NCBI GenBank assembly: GCA_030512295.1
Contig: JAULSR010000003.1
Coordinates: 806,001 to 870,000, forward strand
DNA: 64,000 nt
Source of the DNA: Bombardia bombarda
Taxonomy: Eukaryota > Ascomycota > Sordariomycetes > Sordariales > Lasiosphaeriaceae
Direction: 5' to 3'
The notes beneath the pieces are model-generated. The model did no database searches. It was given only the letters and a program-made list of their open reading frames with translations, and had not been told where the DNA came from. Shown here piece after piece: positions 11,329 to 22,535 of the stretch. The position numbers and the translations under genes are program-made. Position 1 is the first letter of the stretch, and each line of letters begins with the position of its first letter.

Positions 11329-12387
11329 ATGGCCACTCCCGACAACAACACCAGCTCGCTCCGCGAAGGCGTCCTCGTGCCCATGCTCGCCTTCTTCACC
11401 CCCAAGGACGAGATCGACATCCCCGCCACGCAGCGTCACACGGCACGCCTCCTCGCCGCGGGCGTAGCCGGTCTCGTCGTCCACGGCTCCAACGGCGAGG
11501 CAGTCCACCTCACCCGCGAGGAACGTCATGCCGTCATCAAGGCGGTCGCAGACATCGTCAGGCGCGACGTCATCCCGCACAGCCAGGCCCCGTTCCCCAT
11601 CATCGCCGGCTGCGGCGCCCAGTCGGTCAAGGAGACGATCGAGTTATGCCAGGACGCCAAGGAGGCCGGCGCCACGCACGCCCTGGTCTTGCCCCCGGGC
11701 TACTACGCCGGCATCATCACCAAGGACCAGATCGTCCAGTATTTCCTCGACGTGGCTACGGCTTCACCAGTCCCCATTCTGATCTACAACTTCCCCGCTG
11801 CCGCCAACGGAGTCGATCTCGACTCAGACACCATCCTCAGGATCGCAGCGCACCCAAATGTCGTGGGCGTCAAGCTCACCTGCGGCAACACGGGCAAGAT
11901 GGCCCGCGTGATCGCGGGCACGCGCGGCCTGGGCGGGGTCTTTGCGTGGAATAGTGCCGGTGGCCTCGTCGATAGCCCCGAGGTGCAGAGCAGGATGATA
12001 CCATCCAGAAAGTTTTACGTCTTCGGCGGCAGCGCCGACTTTATCTTTCAAGGCCTGGCGATCGGCGCGCAGGGAACCATCGCGGGGTTTGCCAACTTGG
12101 CGCCGCGTGCTTGTGTGCGGTTGTGCGAGCTGTATGCAAATGGAGAGATGGAGCACGCGAGACAGCTGCAGTTCGCTCTCGCGGGTGCCGACTGGCTGGC
12201 GATACAGTATGGTTTTGTGGGCGTCAAGGCCGCAATGGCTGTGTTTGATATCGAGACTGAGGCGGCGAGCTGTGCGCCGCGGTTGCCGTTCAAGGCGCTG
12301 GAGCTGGATGGATCGGCGGTCAAGAAGATCCGTGAGGGAATGAAGACTGTGATAGACTATGAGAAGACGTTGGAGGCTTCGGCTTGA
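11329..12387 (+). CDS. Dihydrodipicolinate synthase/KDG aldolase family protein
   Basis: A class I pyruvate-dependent (DapA-like) TIM-barrel lyase of 352 aa without introns. The family pattern is clear: LVVHGSNGEAVHLTREER near residues 45-62, GCGAQS near 90, and ALVLPPGYY near 120. Tyr153 (LIYNFP) and the Schiff-base Lys182 (GVKLTCGNTGK) follow. Fungi do not make lysine by the DAP route, so the likely substrate is a 2-keto-3-deoxy sugar acid or similar 2-oxo acid. The nearest family I know is L-threo-3-deoxy-hexulosonate aldolase of D-galacturonate breakdown (LGA1/GaaC), but substrate is not proven by sequence. Between RVIAGT and FGGSADF there are about 25 extra residues (FAWNSAGGLVDSPEVQ...). 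The ATG at 11329 begins just upstream of the conserved REGVLVP motif. Confidence 0.88.
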   Translation: MATPDNNTSSLREGVLVPMLAFFTPKDEIDIPATQRHTARLLAAGVAGLVVHGSNGEAVHLTREERHAVIKAVADIVRRDVIPHSQAPFPIIAGCGAQSVKETIELCQDAKEAGATHALVLPPGYYAGIITKDQIVQYFLDVATASPVPILIYNFPAAANGVDLDSDTILRIAAHPNVVGVKLTCGNTGKMARVIAGTRGLGGVFAWNSAGGLVDSPEVQSRMIPSRKFYVFGGSADFIFQGLAIGAQGTIAGFANLAPRACVRLCELYANGEMEHARQLQFALAGADWLAIQYGFVGVKAAMAVFDIETEAASCAPRLPFKALELDGSAVKKIREGMKTVIDYEKTLEASA

Positions 12388-14426
12388 GAAGAGCTGGATG
12401 GCTGGCAAAGACAAGAGGACGGTGGGTCAGAATGAGCACAAGGGGATATGAATTAGATGGATGCCATGGTTAGTTTTAAGGGGCCGGAACTCGGTATGGT
12501 GCATCATTTTGATTTTCGGCATTGAGTACTTTGTCTTTGGATATTTACGCAACCCAAGTTTCGGAAGACTGTTGAGCAGTGGAAAGATTTAAAGAGTTTA
12601 TCGGGGTATTTTCAGAGAGACAATGGCTACAAGGGATTAGAAAGGATAGCGTGCGCAAGTACAGGACTATCAAAAGGAATGATGTTCACTCGCTCGGCCG
12701 ACCATCAAGGATGGGATTCTTGCCATATCGCAACTTCGTGTTTGATCATTCTTTACTAACAATTTTGTCACTTCTAGAACAAAGCTCGATACTTAGAGAA
12801 CTCACAATCCTTGATACAAAAGATCTACCTCACAACCGACTTTACTTTGTTTCTTCTATACTCTTTCTCCATCCTCCATCTCTGGTCACATACGCCGACC
12901 GTCTCACCGTATCATAACACTCACTTCTTCAAGCAGAACAATTTACAGGATTACAGCTCATTACCACACCGGACAAAACACTCCTTATCTATGCGCACCT
13001 CTTTTAGTGTAGATAATCCCAGTTATTTACGCCTCAGCCCACCCTCGGATCAGTTACGAGTTGGGTCGCGCCTCAACACGTCTCACGCTGCATGAACTAC
13101 TTCGTAACGCAATGTCGAACGGATTGAAAAAAAGAAAAAATAAGGACAGGGATGTGCGGTGGTATGTCGACCCCGAACTCTCTAGTCCTTCCTGGATGAC
13201 TGCCGTCGAACTCTAGAGACATGCATAGCTGAAACATAGTATAATCTCCAGTTAGGTAGGCTTTTATTTTCCCTCGTGGAACTGCCGTGTAGAGTTGAGT
13301 CTCACATGTAGACCGGAAAGCCAAATCGAGCAAAGCGAGGCCCATGTCGCGACAACAGGGTCTGCATTCCAAACACTGTGTAGTTGAAATGTTACACACT
13401 TTCCACGGATCAATTATTCCGGACCGTCCGTGTAGGTATCTCACAACACTGAGATAGCCCTAGGAGCTGGGAGATGCTTTTTACATGCTCTCCGTGAACA
13501 TCCGATTGTATGCAAGATACCAGGTTGCGCTCCCTGCTGACTCCTACATGTGGACGATATGTACGACCTAGCGTTCCCTCCATGATTATTATTCTAGCTT
13601 ATCCTCCTCTCCGTAAGGCATAAACCCCATCCCCCACAACAACTGTGCCGTAGGCTGATACCAAAATCCAGGGTCTCAGCTATCGGGTATTTCTACTTCA
13701 AGATAGGATACAGTAGCTGGCTGGCCCTGTTTTCATTGGGCATGGACGGCTTGCCTTACACCATATTCTCCTCTCCTGTGTAGTTGTTATCTACGCCACC
13801 CCCCACGCTTCCGCAGTCGTGTCCCCAATAAAAGCCTTTGGGGCGTCATTGAGCAAAACATGGGTTGAACTGCATCCAATCGCTCTTATCTAAGGGCTTT
13901 TTCATTGTCTGGTACTCGTCTAAGCAAACTCTCTCGTATATCATCGAATTGTGGCCACGCTTACTTGCATTTCATGTTATGCAGAAAATTTCACACTTGT
14001 CGTGTAGTTATTGGACTTTGCCCTTGCATGACCATTGAACTGTACACGTGGTTTGTTTGTTGTCTCCAGCTGTAATTCACAAGGACATTCCAAGGAGTTG
14101 CTAGATGCTCTCTATATTCCATCTCTGTTGTTTTGTTGCTAAACATGTACCTATGTAGCCGACACCGGCAAATACAACTAAGTACGTACCAGCACCTAAC
14201 GCTGAGTTATGACGCAGGGTACTCTCCATAGATATCTGAACTAATGAGAAGCTTGGAAATGTGAAATCAGATAATGTTTACCGCCCATTGGACTGTAGTT
14301 TGTGCCATTGTGAGCGACCAACAATAAGGGGGAAGTGGGTCAAGGGATGCTGACTCTGTTGTTGTGCGGGGAACAATGTGGAGGTCTTGAGTCACAGTTT
14401 AGTGCGAATTGGATATCAAATACCCT
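12388..14426. other. Intergenic, no gene recognised
   Basis: AT-rich sequence with stops in all frames after the aldolase 3' end. Short ORFs at 12579-13095 and 13097-13444 show no domain. No transposon ends or long repeats were found by eye. Confidence 0.5.
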
Positions 14427-14498
14427 GTTTCGGTAGCTCAGGGGTAGAGCAATCGGCTGCAGTCCGATAGGTCAGGCGTTCAAATCGCCTTCGAAACT
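14427..14498 (+). tRNA. tRNA-Cys (anticodon GCA)
   Basis: A 72-nt intronless cloverleaf. The acceptor stem GTTTCGG pairs with TTCGAAAC, ending in one G-T wobble, with discriminator T. The D arm is GCTC...GAGC. The anticodon arm ATCGG-CTGCAGT-CCGAT places GCA at positions 34-36. The T arm is AGGCG-TTCAAAT-CGCCT. A TTTT run about 10 nt downstream fits a Pol III stop. It decodes UGC and UGU. Confidence 0.93.
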
Positions 14499-16602
14499 TA
14501 ACATTATCTTTTGACGTTAGCTTTTTGCCCTCAAAGTATTATCCTTTTGTCGCGCTGCGAACCCAGCCAAAGAGTTATTTTCTTATATCACTTTCTTAAA
14601 TCTATGGAAGTTTTTACTCACCTAAGATCTCGTATGGTGTTTGACCTTTTATTAATTTGATGTTGTGTAGGTAGGTTGGTTTATAGACGGCTTCCACACT
14701 TCATTTGCACCGCACTTATTTATGCATTTAGATCGTATCAGGATGTTTACGATTGCGGAATGGAAATTTTGCCATTCAAATATCAACGCGTGTCCAAAAA
14801 TATTGGAAGAACAAAGATCCAATGATTTCCGTTCATATACGCAAAAAAGTGTCGATCTAAAATCATGTCCCATCATAACGGGGCTTAATACACCAAGATC
14901 TCGAACATGGCATACCTAGTGACTTCAGGTTGGAAAAGCAAACTACGATTACCATTGGCAACGAAGACCCTGAATAGAAAGATTTCGTGAGGCGTGGGTC
15001 ATGACAAGATGCGTTGCCGAGTCTGACTCCGTGAATAACGAGAACGCACACGTATTGAACTTTACTTCGAGGGACTGCTTTACGGGAATTCGTTTTGTGT
15101 CCTCCTGTACCTGCTCTAAACACTGCACTGGGACGTGCATTGGGTATGTTGGTCGGGGTAAATACTATCAAAGAGATTTATGACGAAGTTATTATTACCT
15201 ACCTAGTGGTTGCCTAAGAAGCTCACTGGCAACGTAACTGGACGACAGCGGGGGGCTGTGCATTGACGTACCTTTATACATTTTGGCATGGTGATGACAA
15301 AGTTCAAGGACCCGAGAGCACATGCACCTGGTGGTCGGCCTCAACAACGCATCCAACATAAAACCTTATAAACGCTTGCATGTTTCGGTTTCCAGATGAT
15401 TCTTTAAGTACATAGCCAGGGCAACCTCTGTTACCTGCTGCTCAGTGAAAAAGGATAGTCAACGATACCAGGACAACGGGAAAGAAAGCACTGTGGGCTA
15501 ACTTGACAACGACAACCAACGCCCCATGCACTGCAGCAGCACTGAACCAATTGGGCGCCTGAAACTGAAGGCCAAGTACCGGTGTCCAATCTGGGTTCCA
15601 GGTTCCCGGTTTCAGTTCCATCTTTCCGAACAGGGCACATCGTCAATCTCGTCGTCCCGGTTCCAGGGAAAAAAGACACGCTACGAATCGGAGAAGAATA
15701 CCGGACAAACCCGGGCATCTTGTCGAATCAAGGAGCCTTTGGAATCGTGTCGTCGCTCTTTGCTGTGGAATGCAGGCTGGCGAGTCTGGACAAGGGAGGC
15801 CGCCGTCTGCCGTCTTGCCGTCTGGTCATGATTACGGCAATCCACATGAGGAAGTTGAAGCCGACTCCCACACCAGGTACGGAAGGGGTTTAGCGCCGGC
15901 CAGGCCATCGCCAATCGTGCACGCGCCCTGTTGCTGGCCAGGACAGGCTCGGCTGGGCAGCGCCCTGTGACGTCGCGTCATTGCAGGAAGCCAGGGAGGG
16001 CGGGACCTTCCTGACTGAGAGGATCCATTTGTGCCATGTCTGTCGTCAGTCTTTTGGACTTTCTGATGTCCGGGACGAAACAGAGCACCGATCCTATATA
16101 CTCTTGCCCTTCACACCCTCTCTGTCCTCTACATCCACCGACCATCAATTTTTGCATTTAACTGGTGATTTGTACCACGTCAGCTGCTTGCTGCCTTCCT
16201 ACGCTATCGACGGAGGTCGGCACTCTCAGGCTCCCAGTGCTGAGCGCACAACGCACAGCGCACAGCCACAGCCCGTCAACAATGGCTGCTGCCGGCGCTA
16301 GCGCCGAAGTGCCCCTCCAGAATACAACATGGTAGGTTCAACTACCTACGTACTAACAATTACGGGGTTCTTTCAGGGAACCCGTAACCCTGGCCGTCTC
16401 AAAAAACTCCAGCCCTCTTGTCCGCGTCTACCTCTTGCGTTTTGTGAACCGTCTGTTGCCTTACGTTGCCTCGTTGCCAACTTCCATACCAATCAACCTT
16501 GCCTTGTCCATTCTTTCCCCGCAACTCCACAGACAAACAACCTAAGTCTAGACCGTCTATGAGAGGATCTTGTGACCCCAGCTTTTACCAAACAAAACTC
16601 TC
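14499..16602. other. Intergenic / long leader of the Ulp protease gene
   Basis: No gene recognised from 14.5 to 16.2 kb. An ATG at 16283 opens a 17-codon reading (MAAAGASAEVP) that ends near a GTAGGT donor-like site at about 16,332. It could be an upstream first exon of the next gene or an upstream ORF; I could not connect it with confidence. Confidence 0.4.
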
Positions 16603-18349
16603 TTGACCCATTCACTCTGTTTGCCATTGTGCGACGCTGACGGCATCCCGCCCTACCTGTCTCTCAAACCTAGGCCCAGTAGGTTGTCTAACAAGCCGAG
16701 GGAGGTGATTGCCGCCTTCACAAACCGCCGTCATCGCCGGCCTTCGTCAGCGAGCTCAACGTCGACTTCAACCCCATCTTCGACCGCGTCTGCCGATTCG
16801 AAAACCGTCCCCCCCACTATATTCACTTCTTCCCTTCCATCCCCCGAGTCGCCGCCCCGCCCGGCCCCTAACAAGAAAATGCCCTTTCGGCAGCGCGTCG
16901 CAAGGCATTTCGGAGATTCTGTGAGCAACCACTCTCCTACAACTTCAGCACTCCCAAGACCCAATAGCCCCGCGACCCCAGAGCGCCCGCGGTCCCGTGA
17001 GCACAACAGCAGAGAGGAGACCGCAGATACGTCCCCGTACAAGGATACACCGTCTAAGCGCCGTCGGAAGAATAGGAAGAAGCAAGGCGCGAGCCTTTCT
17101 CCCCAAAAGCCCAATCCCCCAGCCCAGGATGAACCAACCCGCAGTCCGGCCAACCGCAAGACCAACCCGGAGGCCAACAGGATTGCGAAGAGGCCGACAG
17201 CCCCTCACAAGTTTTACGGTCGCAAGGCAAATCCCAAGGGCGCTCTCAATGTCGCCAAGGAGAAGGATCTCTGGAGTCCTATACGCAGTGGAAGGCGCAT
17301 CACCAGGAGCATTTCACTAACTGGCAAACAGCTATCCCCTACAGCCCCTTACCTGTCGTGTAAGTCTAGGCTTTCTATACCCATGCTTTCGCTAGCGGTT
17401 CCAGAGACTAACAACCCTTATGGATGCCTAGACTACGACATCTGCCGTACGACACCGAAGTTGCAGCCCCCAAAAAGAAACCCTATTATTGCTGACTACC
17501 CCTCAGTAACTGGCGATGACATCAAGTCGCTGCGGTACGACTGGCTTACTGACAACGTAAGTCGACATGCGATGTGGCATCATGATCAGACAGCTGACAA
17601 TTACTAGAACATTGCATTTTGGGAAGAGTACGTTATGTTTCTGGTGTCGCATGTAACAACTTTTGACCCTTCCCCTTCTCCTTATTGGTTTTCTATGGCT
17701 TCTGCCCCGCCATCCCGTCTGTGCACATCCTAACAAAGTACACCGCAGATGGCTGGAGCGCGAGATCCTGCCTCACTACTCTCGCGCGCGGATTGTCCTC
17801 CTTCGACCCAGCATGACATTCCTCTTAATGCAAGCCTCCGACGTTAAGAGCATCGGTAGCGCCCTGCCCAACTTCCAAAAGGTGACGCACATCTTCCTGC
17901 CCGTCAACGACAGCCGCGACCGCGAGCGCGCCGACGGCGGCTCCCACTGGTCCCTCCTCCTGGTATCCGTTATCGACCGCGTCGCGTTCCATTACGACTC
18001 CCTCGGTGGCGCCAACTTCTACGAGGCGCAAAAATGCGCCGACCGCCTTAGCAAGGTGCTCGGCATACCTCTGCGCTTCCACCAGATGGACGACTGCCCA
18101 CAGCAAGAGAACAGCAGCGACTGCGGCGTCTACGTGTGCATCCTGATGCGGCATCTGCTGATTAAGAGGTTGTTGAATGCCAATGCAAACGAGAAGGTTT
18201 CAATGTCGATGGGCAACAAGGTCATTGACAGCCATGGCGCAAGAAAGGAGATGCTCAAAATCATTGAGAGCTTGCGCAAGGAGGGCGAGAGGAGAAGGAG
18301 CGCCAGTCCGTTTGCGAATTCGTCGCGTACGCCGCCGAGAATTGAGTGA
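16603..18349 (+). CDS. NEDP1/Ulp-family (C48) cysteine protease, probable deneddylase
   Basis: Ulp/SENP cysteine proteases mature ubiquitin-like modifiers and remove them from targets; this one resembles the NEDD8-specific NEDP1/DenA branch. Exons inferred: 16603-17359, 17432-17556, 17608-17627 (a 20-nt microexon) and 17749-18349, giving 500 aa. The first intron is in frame, the others restore frame, and the joins give LRYDWLTDN-NIAFWEE-WLEREILP. The protease domain fills residues 285-480 with His367 (GGSHWSLLL), Asp384 (FHYDSLGG), Gln420 and Cys426 (SSDCGVYVC). Residues 1-250 are basic, Ser/Pro-rich and probably disordered. The start is uncertain: an internal ATG at 16878 (MPFRQRVARHFG) could be the true one, and a further exon may lie near 16283. 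Deneddylation acts on cullin-RING ligases; the NEDD8 preference is inferred from overall resemblance. Confidence 0.85.
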
Positions 18350-19158
18350 GCTGATCTATCTACCCCGGAGAGAGTGAGGATACCCATAGGTGTGTGCGGA
18401 AAAAAGAGGAGACATGGTCGGATATGATATCTTTTCCCTTTTTGGTCGTTGTTATCGCGCGGCGCAACAAGAGGCGAGCCAGTTCTTTGAGAGCGGGGGC
18501 ATTGGGACTCACACTTAGTACACCACAGATGCTCTTACGTTCTCTTTCAGTTGACTGTTTTCTCAACGGTGTTATTATCATTATCTAGTTCGGTACCGGG
18601 CCATCGGGTCCTATAGAGGGTAAATATCGAAGAGCTATGGCAAGGCGGGCGGATGGACGGATGGACGGACGGCAAAGAAAGGGCAAAGAGACTCGAGGAA
18701 GGTACTTGAAGGAAGCGGTCTTAACCTCTGCGAACGGCGTTTGGGTGTATGGTGAAGAAGGGACAAGCTACAGCACAGTACCCCTGCATTAGTTGGTAGT
18801 CAAGGTCTCTTTTTTTTCGTTGCGTGATCACCTTAGCATTGAGTATTCATCAGCGCAAAAGATGACTACCTACCTGAGTTGCCATCTGTGAGGCACTCGC
18901 ACCCTTGTGTGTAGTGTGATGTTGTGATTTGGTTGCTTTGTGGGCGAGGTTTCTCGGAAAGAAGGTGTGTTGTTGGTGACTGCCTCTTGCAATACAACGG
19001 GCCACTCGTGTGTACAAGAAAGAGTGCTTTGAAGGATGAAGAAGAAAAGAACCCAGTTTTATACGCCTTGACAAAAACGCAATCTATGGACAAAAAGGAA
19101 AATCACTTCATGCCCAAAAAGGCAGGATTCTGCTCCATCGTAGCAGAAATGAACCCCC
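18350..19158. other. Convergent intergenic region
   Basis: The 3' ends of the protease gene (+) and SLX9 (-) face each other here. Imperfect GGACGGAT repeats lie at 18,650-18,675. No gene is seen. Confidence 0.5.
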
Positions 19159-19937
19159 TCAACGCCGCCCACCTGTTCGCTGTGGCTGACTGCGGCTGCT
19201 GCGTCTGTGTCTGTGTCTGTCCCTCCCCCCCGTAGTATCCATCTCCATCTCGTTCTGGTTCTTCTCCTGCGCCTCCTTCTCCCTCGCCGCAATCGCCGTC
19301 CCGACAACCCTCTGCTTCACCTCGGGCACCACGGGTGGCGTCCCCGTTGCAACAGCCGAATACACCGTCGACAGCTGCGCCAGACTCCTCCCGAAGCGGG
19401 CCATCTCGCCTTTCACCACCTTTTCTTTCCGCTTCAGCGCGCCGGGGCGCGACTTGAGAGACCTGTGCCGGACCTTGCCCTGCGCGGCCTGCTCGGCGTC
19501 CATGGCCGCGCCCGTCTCCTCGTCGTGGCGGATCTCGTCGGATATGTCGTCGAGGGCGTCGCCGAGGGAGGCGAGGGTGGCGACGAGCTTCCTGGAGGGG
19601 CGGCGGCGGCGGCGGTTTAGGGCTTTGGAGGAGGAGCCGCCGGGGGCGGACTTGGCGATGCGCGAGACGAAGGACGAGTGCTTGATGACGCGCTTGTCGC
19701 GCTTGCTGTTGATGAAGGCGTCGGAGACGACGGCCTCGGGGCGGTGGAGCTTGCGCGGGAGGAGGGGGTCGGCGAGCCGGAGGCGGGTCTTCTCGCGCGC
19801 GGTGAGGCGTTTGGCGCCGGTGGATTCTTTGGGAGGGGCGGTGGGTGCCTGGGGGGGGGAAGGGGTGTTAGTTGGGTGAGATGGGAGGGGGGAGAGGGAG
19901 GGTTGGGTGGAAGGGATTGCTCGGGAGGACGTACCAT
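19159..19937 (-). CDS. SLX9: SLX9-type ribosome biogenesis protein
   Basis: Slx9 is a small basic nucleolar factor that joins pre-ribosomes and helps maturation and export of the pre-40S particle. The main exon 19159-19848 encodes the conserved basic body, including SFVSRIAKSAPGG, HRSLKSRPGALKRKEKVV and GEMARFGRSLAQL near the C-terminal half. The upstream ORF continues into a proline-rich reading that is really intron. The supported start is ATG at 19935-19937, followed at once by an intron (19849-19934, GTACGT donor, CTAAC branch, CCCCAG acceptor). That gives MAPTAPPKEST and 230 aa, normal for the family. The first coding exon is therefore only the start codon. The C-terminal tail is Arg/His-rich. 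It shares a 630-bp upstream region with UBA4, transcribed the other way, so co-regulation of a ribosome factor with tRNA thiolation is conceivable but unproven. Confidence 0.85.
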
Positions 19938-20564
19938 GATTGCGGTGTTTTGTGGTTTGTTGTTGTAGTGCTGGGAAGGGCACTGGGGGAAGGGGGGTTG
20001 AAGACGGCGGAAAGGTGAGGCTATCTATCAATCGATGATGGATGGTTGATGGTATGGACTACTATGGATTGGGGGTGTGGGTTTGGACCTCGATTTTGGA
20101 CATTTTAGTGGGGCCAACTGCCACCGACAGATCTGCGGTGGGGGGGGGGGAAGCAGAATTGTGCACCACGCATGGGATTTTTACACCGCCCGCAGAAGAG
20201 CTAAAAAAGAGCTGGGCCGCTGGCTCGCTTTCGCCAAGCCCGCTATAGTGGTGGGGGGGATGGGGGAACAGGGGGGGCTCACTCAGCCCTATGCTGTCCT
20301 CTGTGACGACGAATTTTGGTGGAATGGGGGGTGAGCTGAGACTGGTTCATGGAACTTCTTGTAGTAATTCCTGATATCAAGAAGTAGAAGAACGTCCTTG
20401 ATAATTTATGAATATTTGCACCATTGATCTGCGAAGCGACTCTTGAATCCAACTTATTCATACTGTTGGTGCATAAGTTATTTGCCCCGCAGCCTGGAAA
20501 GGTTTCACTCTCCTCCTGACACCACCACCAACTTACACCAGAATACCCCGACGATCACGAAGAG
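19938..20564. other. Divergent promoter region of SLX9 and UBA4
   Basis: About 630 bp between two divergent start codons. G-rich runs lie at 20,140-20,150 and 20,250-20,275. No unambiguous TATA box was seen for either gene. Confidence 0.5.
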
Positions 20565-22111
20565 ATGCAAAACAGAAACAATAACACGATATACCAAAAT
20601 GGCGGGACCAGCTCTTTCAGCCCCTCAAACGGCATTAATAATAACAGCAACCCCCTCAGTCGGTCTCTCACCGACGAGGAATTCGACCGCTACTCCCGCC
20701 AGATGATCGTCCCCGGCATGGGCAAAGAAGGTAAGCTGACTACTTACACCCCATCCATTTCTCCAAACTAACCCACCCACCAGGCCAACTCCGCCTCCTC
20801 ACCTCCCGCGTCCTCATCATCGGCGCCGGCGGCCTCGGCTGCCCTGCCGCGCAGTACATCGCCGGCGCCGGCATCGGCACCATCGGCATCGTCGACGGCG
20901 ACGTCGTCGAGCCCTCCAACCTGCACCGCCAGGTCGGCCACGCCACATCCCGCATCGGCACCCCGAAAGTCACCTCCCTCATTACCCACCTCTCCGCCCT
21001 CAACCCATTGCCCACCTACATCCCCCACCCATGCCACATCACCCCCGACAACGCCGCCGACCTCATCGCCCCCTACGACCTCGTGCTCGACTGCACCGAC
21101 AACCCCGCCACGCGGTATCTGATCTCGGACGTCTGCGTCCTGCTGCGCAAGCCCCTCGTCTCGGCCGCGTCGGTGCAAAAGTCGGGCCAGCTGGTCGTGC
21201 TCAACTGCCCGGCCACGCCGCAGGGCGAGGGCCTGCCCGAGGGGGGCAAGTACAACGCGGCGCCGTGCTACAGGTGCTGCTTCAAGCAGCCGCCGCCGGC
21301 CGCGGCGGCGCTGTCGTGCGGCGAGGCGGGCATCATGGGGCCCGTGGTCGGGCTGATGGGCGTGGCGCAGGCGGGCGAGGCGGTCAAGATACTTGCGTCG
21401 GGACTCCATGCTATTCCCTCTTCAGACGGCGCTACTGGGCAGGAGGAACCGGGACGGGAAAGAAACCTGCGCCAGCCGACGTTGCTGATCTACAGCTACG
21501 ACCTCGACGCCGCCGTCGGGCCGTACGCGTTCCGCGCGCTCAAGATGGCGGGCCGCAAGAAGAGCTGTTTTGCCTGTGGCGAGGGCTCGCGCGCTAGGCT
21601 GACGCTGGGGGGGATCAAGAAGGGGGAGCCCGACTATGTGCAGTTTTGCAGCGCGCCGACGGCGAGGGTGACATTGCCGGTTGAGGAGAGGATTACTGCG
21701 GCGGCGTATCATGAGGCGAGGGAGAGGGGCGAGATTGCGGAACATGTGCTGATTGATACGCGCGAGAGGGAGCATTTCTCGTTTGGGAGCATAGACGGGG
21801 CGGTTAATGTTCCGTTTGGGAAGTTGCTGATGGCTGCGGCGGTGGCGAGTCGGGAGGGGGCGAGTGGGAATGGGAATGGGAATGGGTTCGTGGAGAAGAT
21901 TTTGCCCGAGGAGGTTCGGGGGAAGATGGTTGATGGGGGTGAGGATTTGCCGATATATGTCGTTTGTCGGAGGGGGTTGGATAGCCAGGAGGCGGTGGAG
22001 AAGCTCAGGGGGCTGGGGATGGATAATGGGGGGAGGAGGAAGATTTTGGATATTATGGGGGGGATGAAGGCGTGGAAGGAGGAGGTTGATCCTTCTTTTC
22101 CGTTTATATAA
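20565..22111 (+). CDS. UBA4: Adenylyltransferase and sulfurtransferase UBA4 (MOCS3)
   Basis: Uba4 adenylates the C-terminus of the ubiquitin-like protein Urm1, then transfers sulfur to it. Urm1 thiocarboxylate is used for tRNA wobble-uridine 2-thiolation and for protein urmylation; MOCS3 also serves MOCS2A in molybdopterin synthesis. Exons 20565-20730 and 20784-22111 are joined across a 53-nt intron (GTAAGC, CTAAC, CACCAG), giving 497 aa. The E1-like ThiF domain has the nucleotide loop GAGGLG at 69-74, then DGDVVEPSNLHRQV. Zinc CxxC pairs lie at 217/220 (CYRC) and 317/320 (CFAC), and the E1-type cysteine at 234 (LSCGEAGIMGPV). The rhodanese domain covers about 375-495 with the persulfide cysteine at 450 (VVCRRGLDS). 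All key residues are present. The N-terminal 35 residues are Asn/Ser-rich. The start is the only ATG in frame before SLTDEEFDRYSRQ. Confidence 0.93.
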
Positions 22112-22535
22112 CATTGGTGAGGTTGATGAGTGAACGGCCCAGTGAGTTTACGTGTAGATTTTGGACACTTAGAGTTGGACAGGCCAACAAGATCAAAATA
22201 TACATATAAAAAGGTCAAGAGGAGACTAGCATTAGAGAGTCTGTTCTGGCGATTTCCCAACCAACCCCCCCGGCACCACATACACACACTATGATACAAT
22301 GGAAGAGAGCATCTCTAAACGCCATATTGGACAGACATGATGAAAGACAAAAAAGGGAAGTGCAGGCAATGTCAATGAAACCAACTAGGGGGCAACCGAA
22401 AGTGATGGCACCCCTTCTCTCCATGAACGTGTACTTCGGTCCCATAACCCCTACTGTCAGACTAAATTTTCGCATACCTTCTCTTCAATAGCTCAATATC
22501 AAGACAACGGTGCAATAAAGACAAGGCGGCCGTCC
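22112..22535. other. Convergent 3' region of UBA4 and PAM17
   Basis: About 420 bp holding the 3' UTRs of two converging genes. No coding signal is seen. Confidence 0.5.

Noticed and set aside
11938..12008. Possible intron in the aldolase gene (GTCTTT...CCATCCAG)
   Set aside because: Length 71 nt would shift the frame and break the FGGSADF block, so the extra residues are kept as coding.
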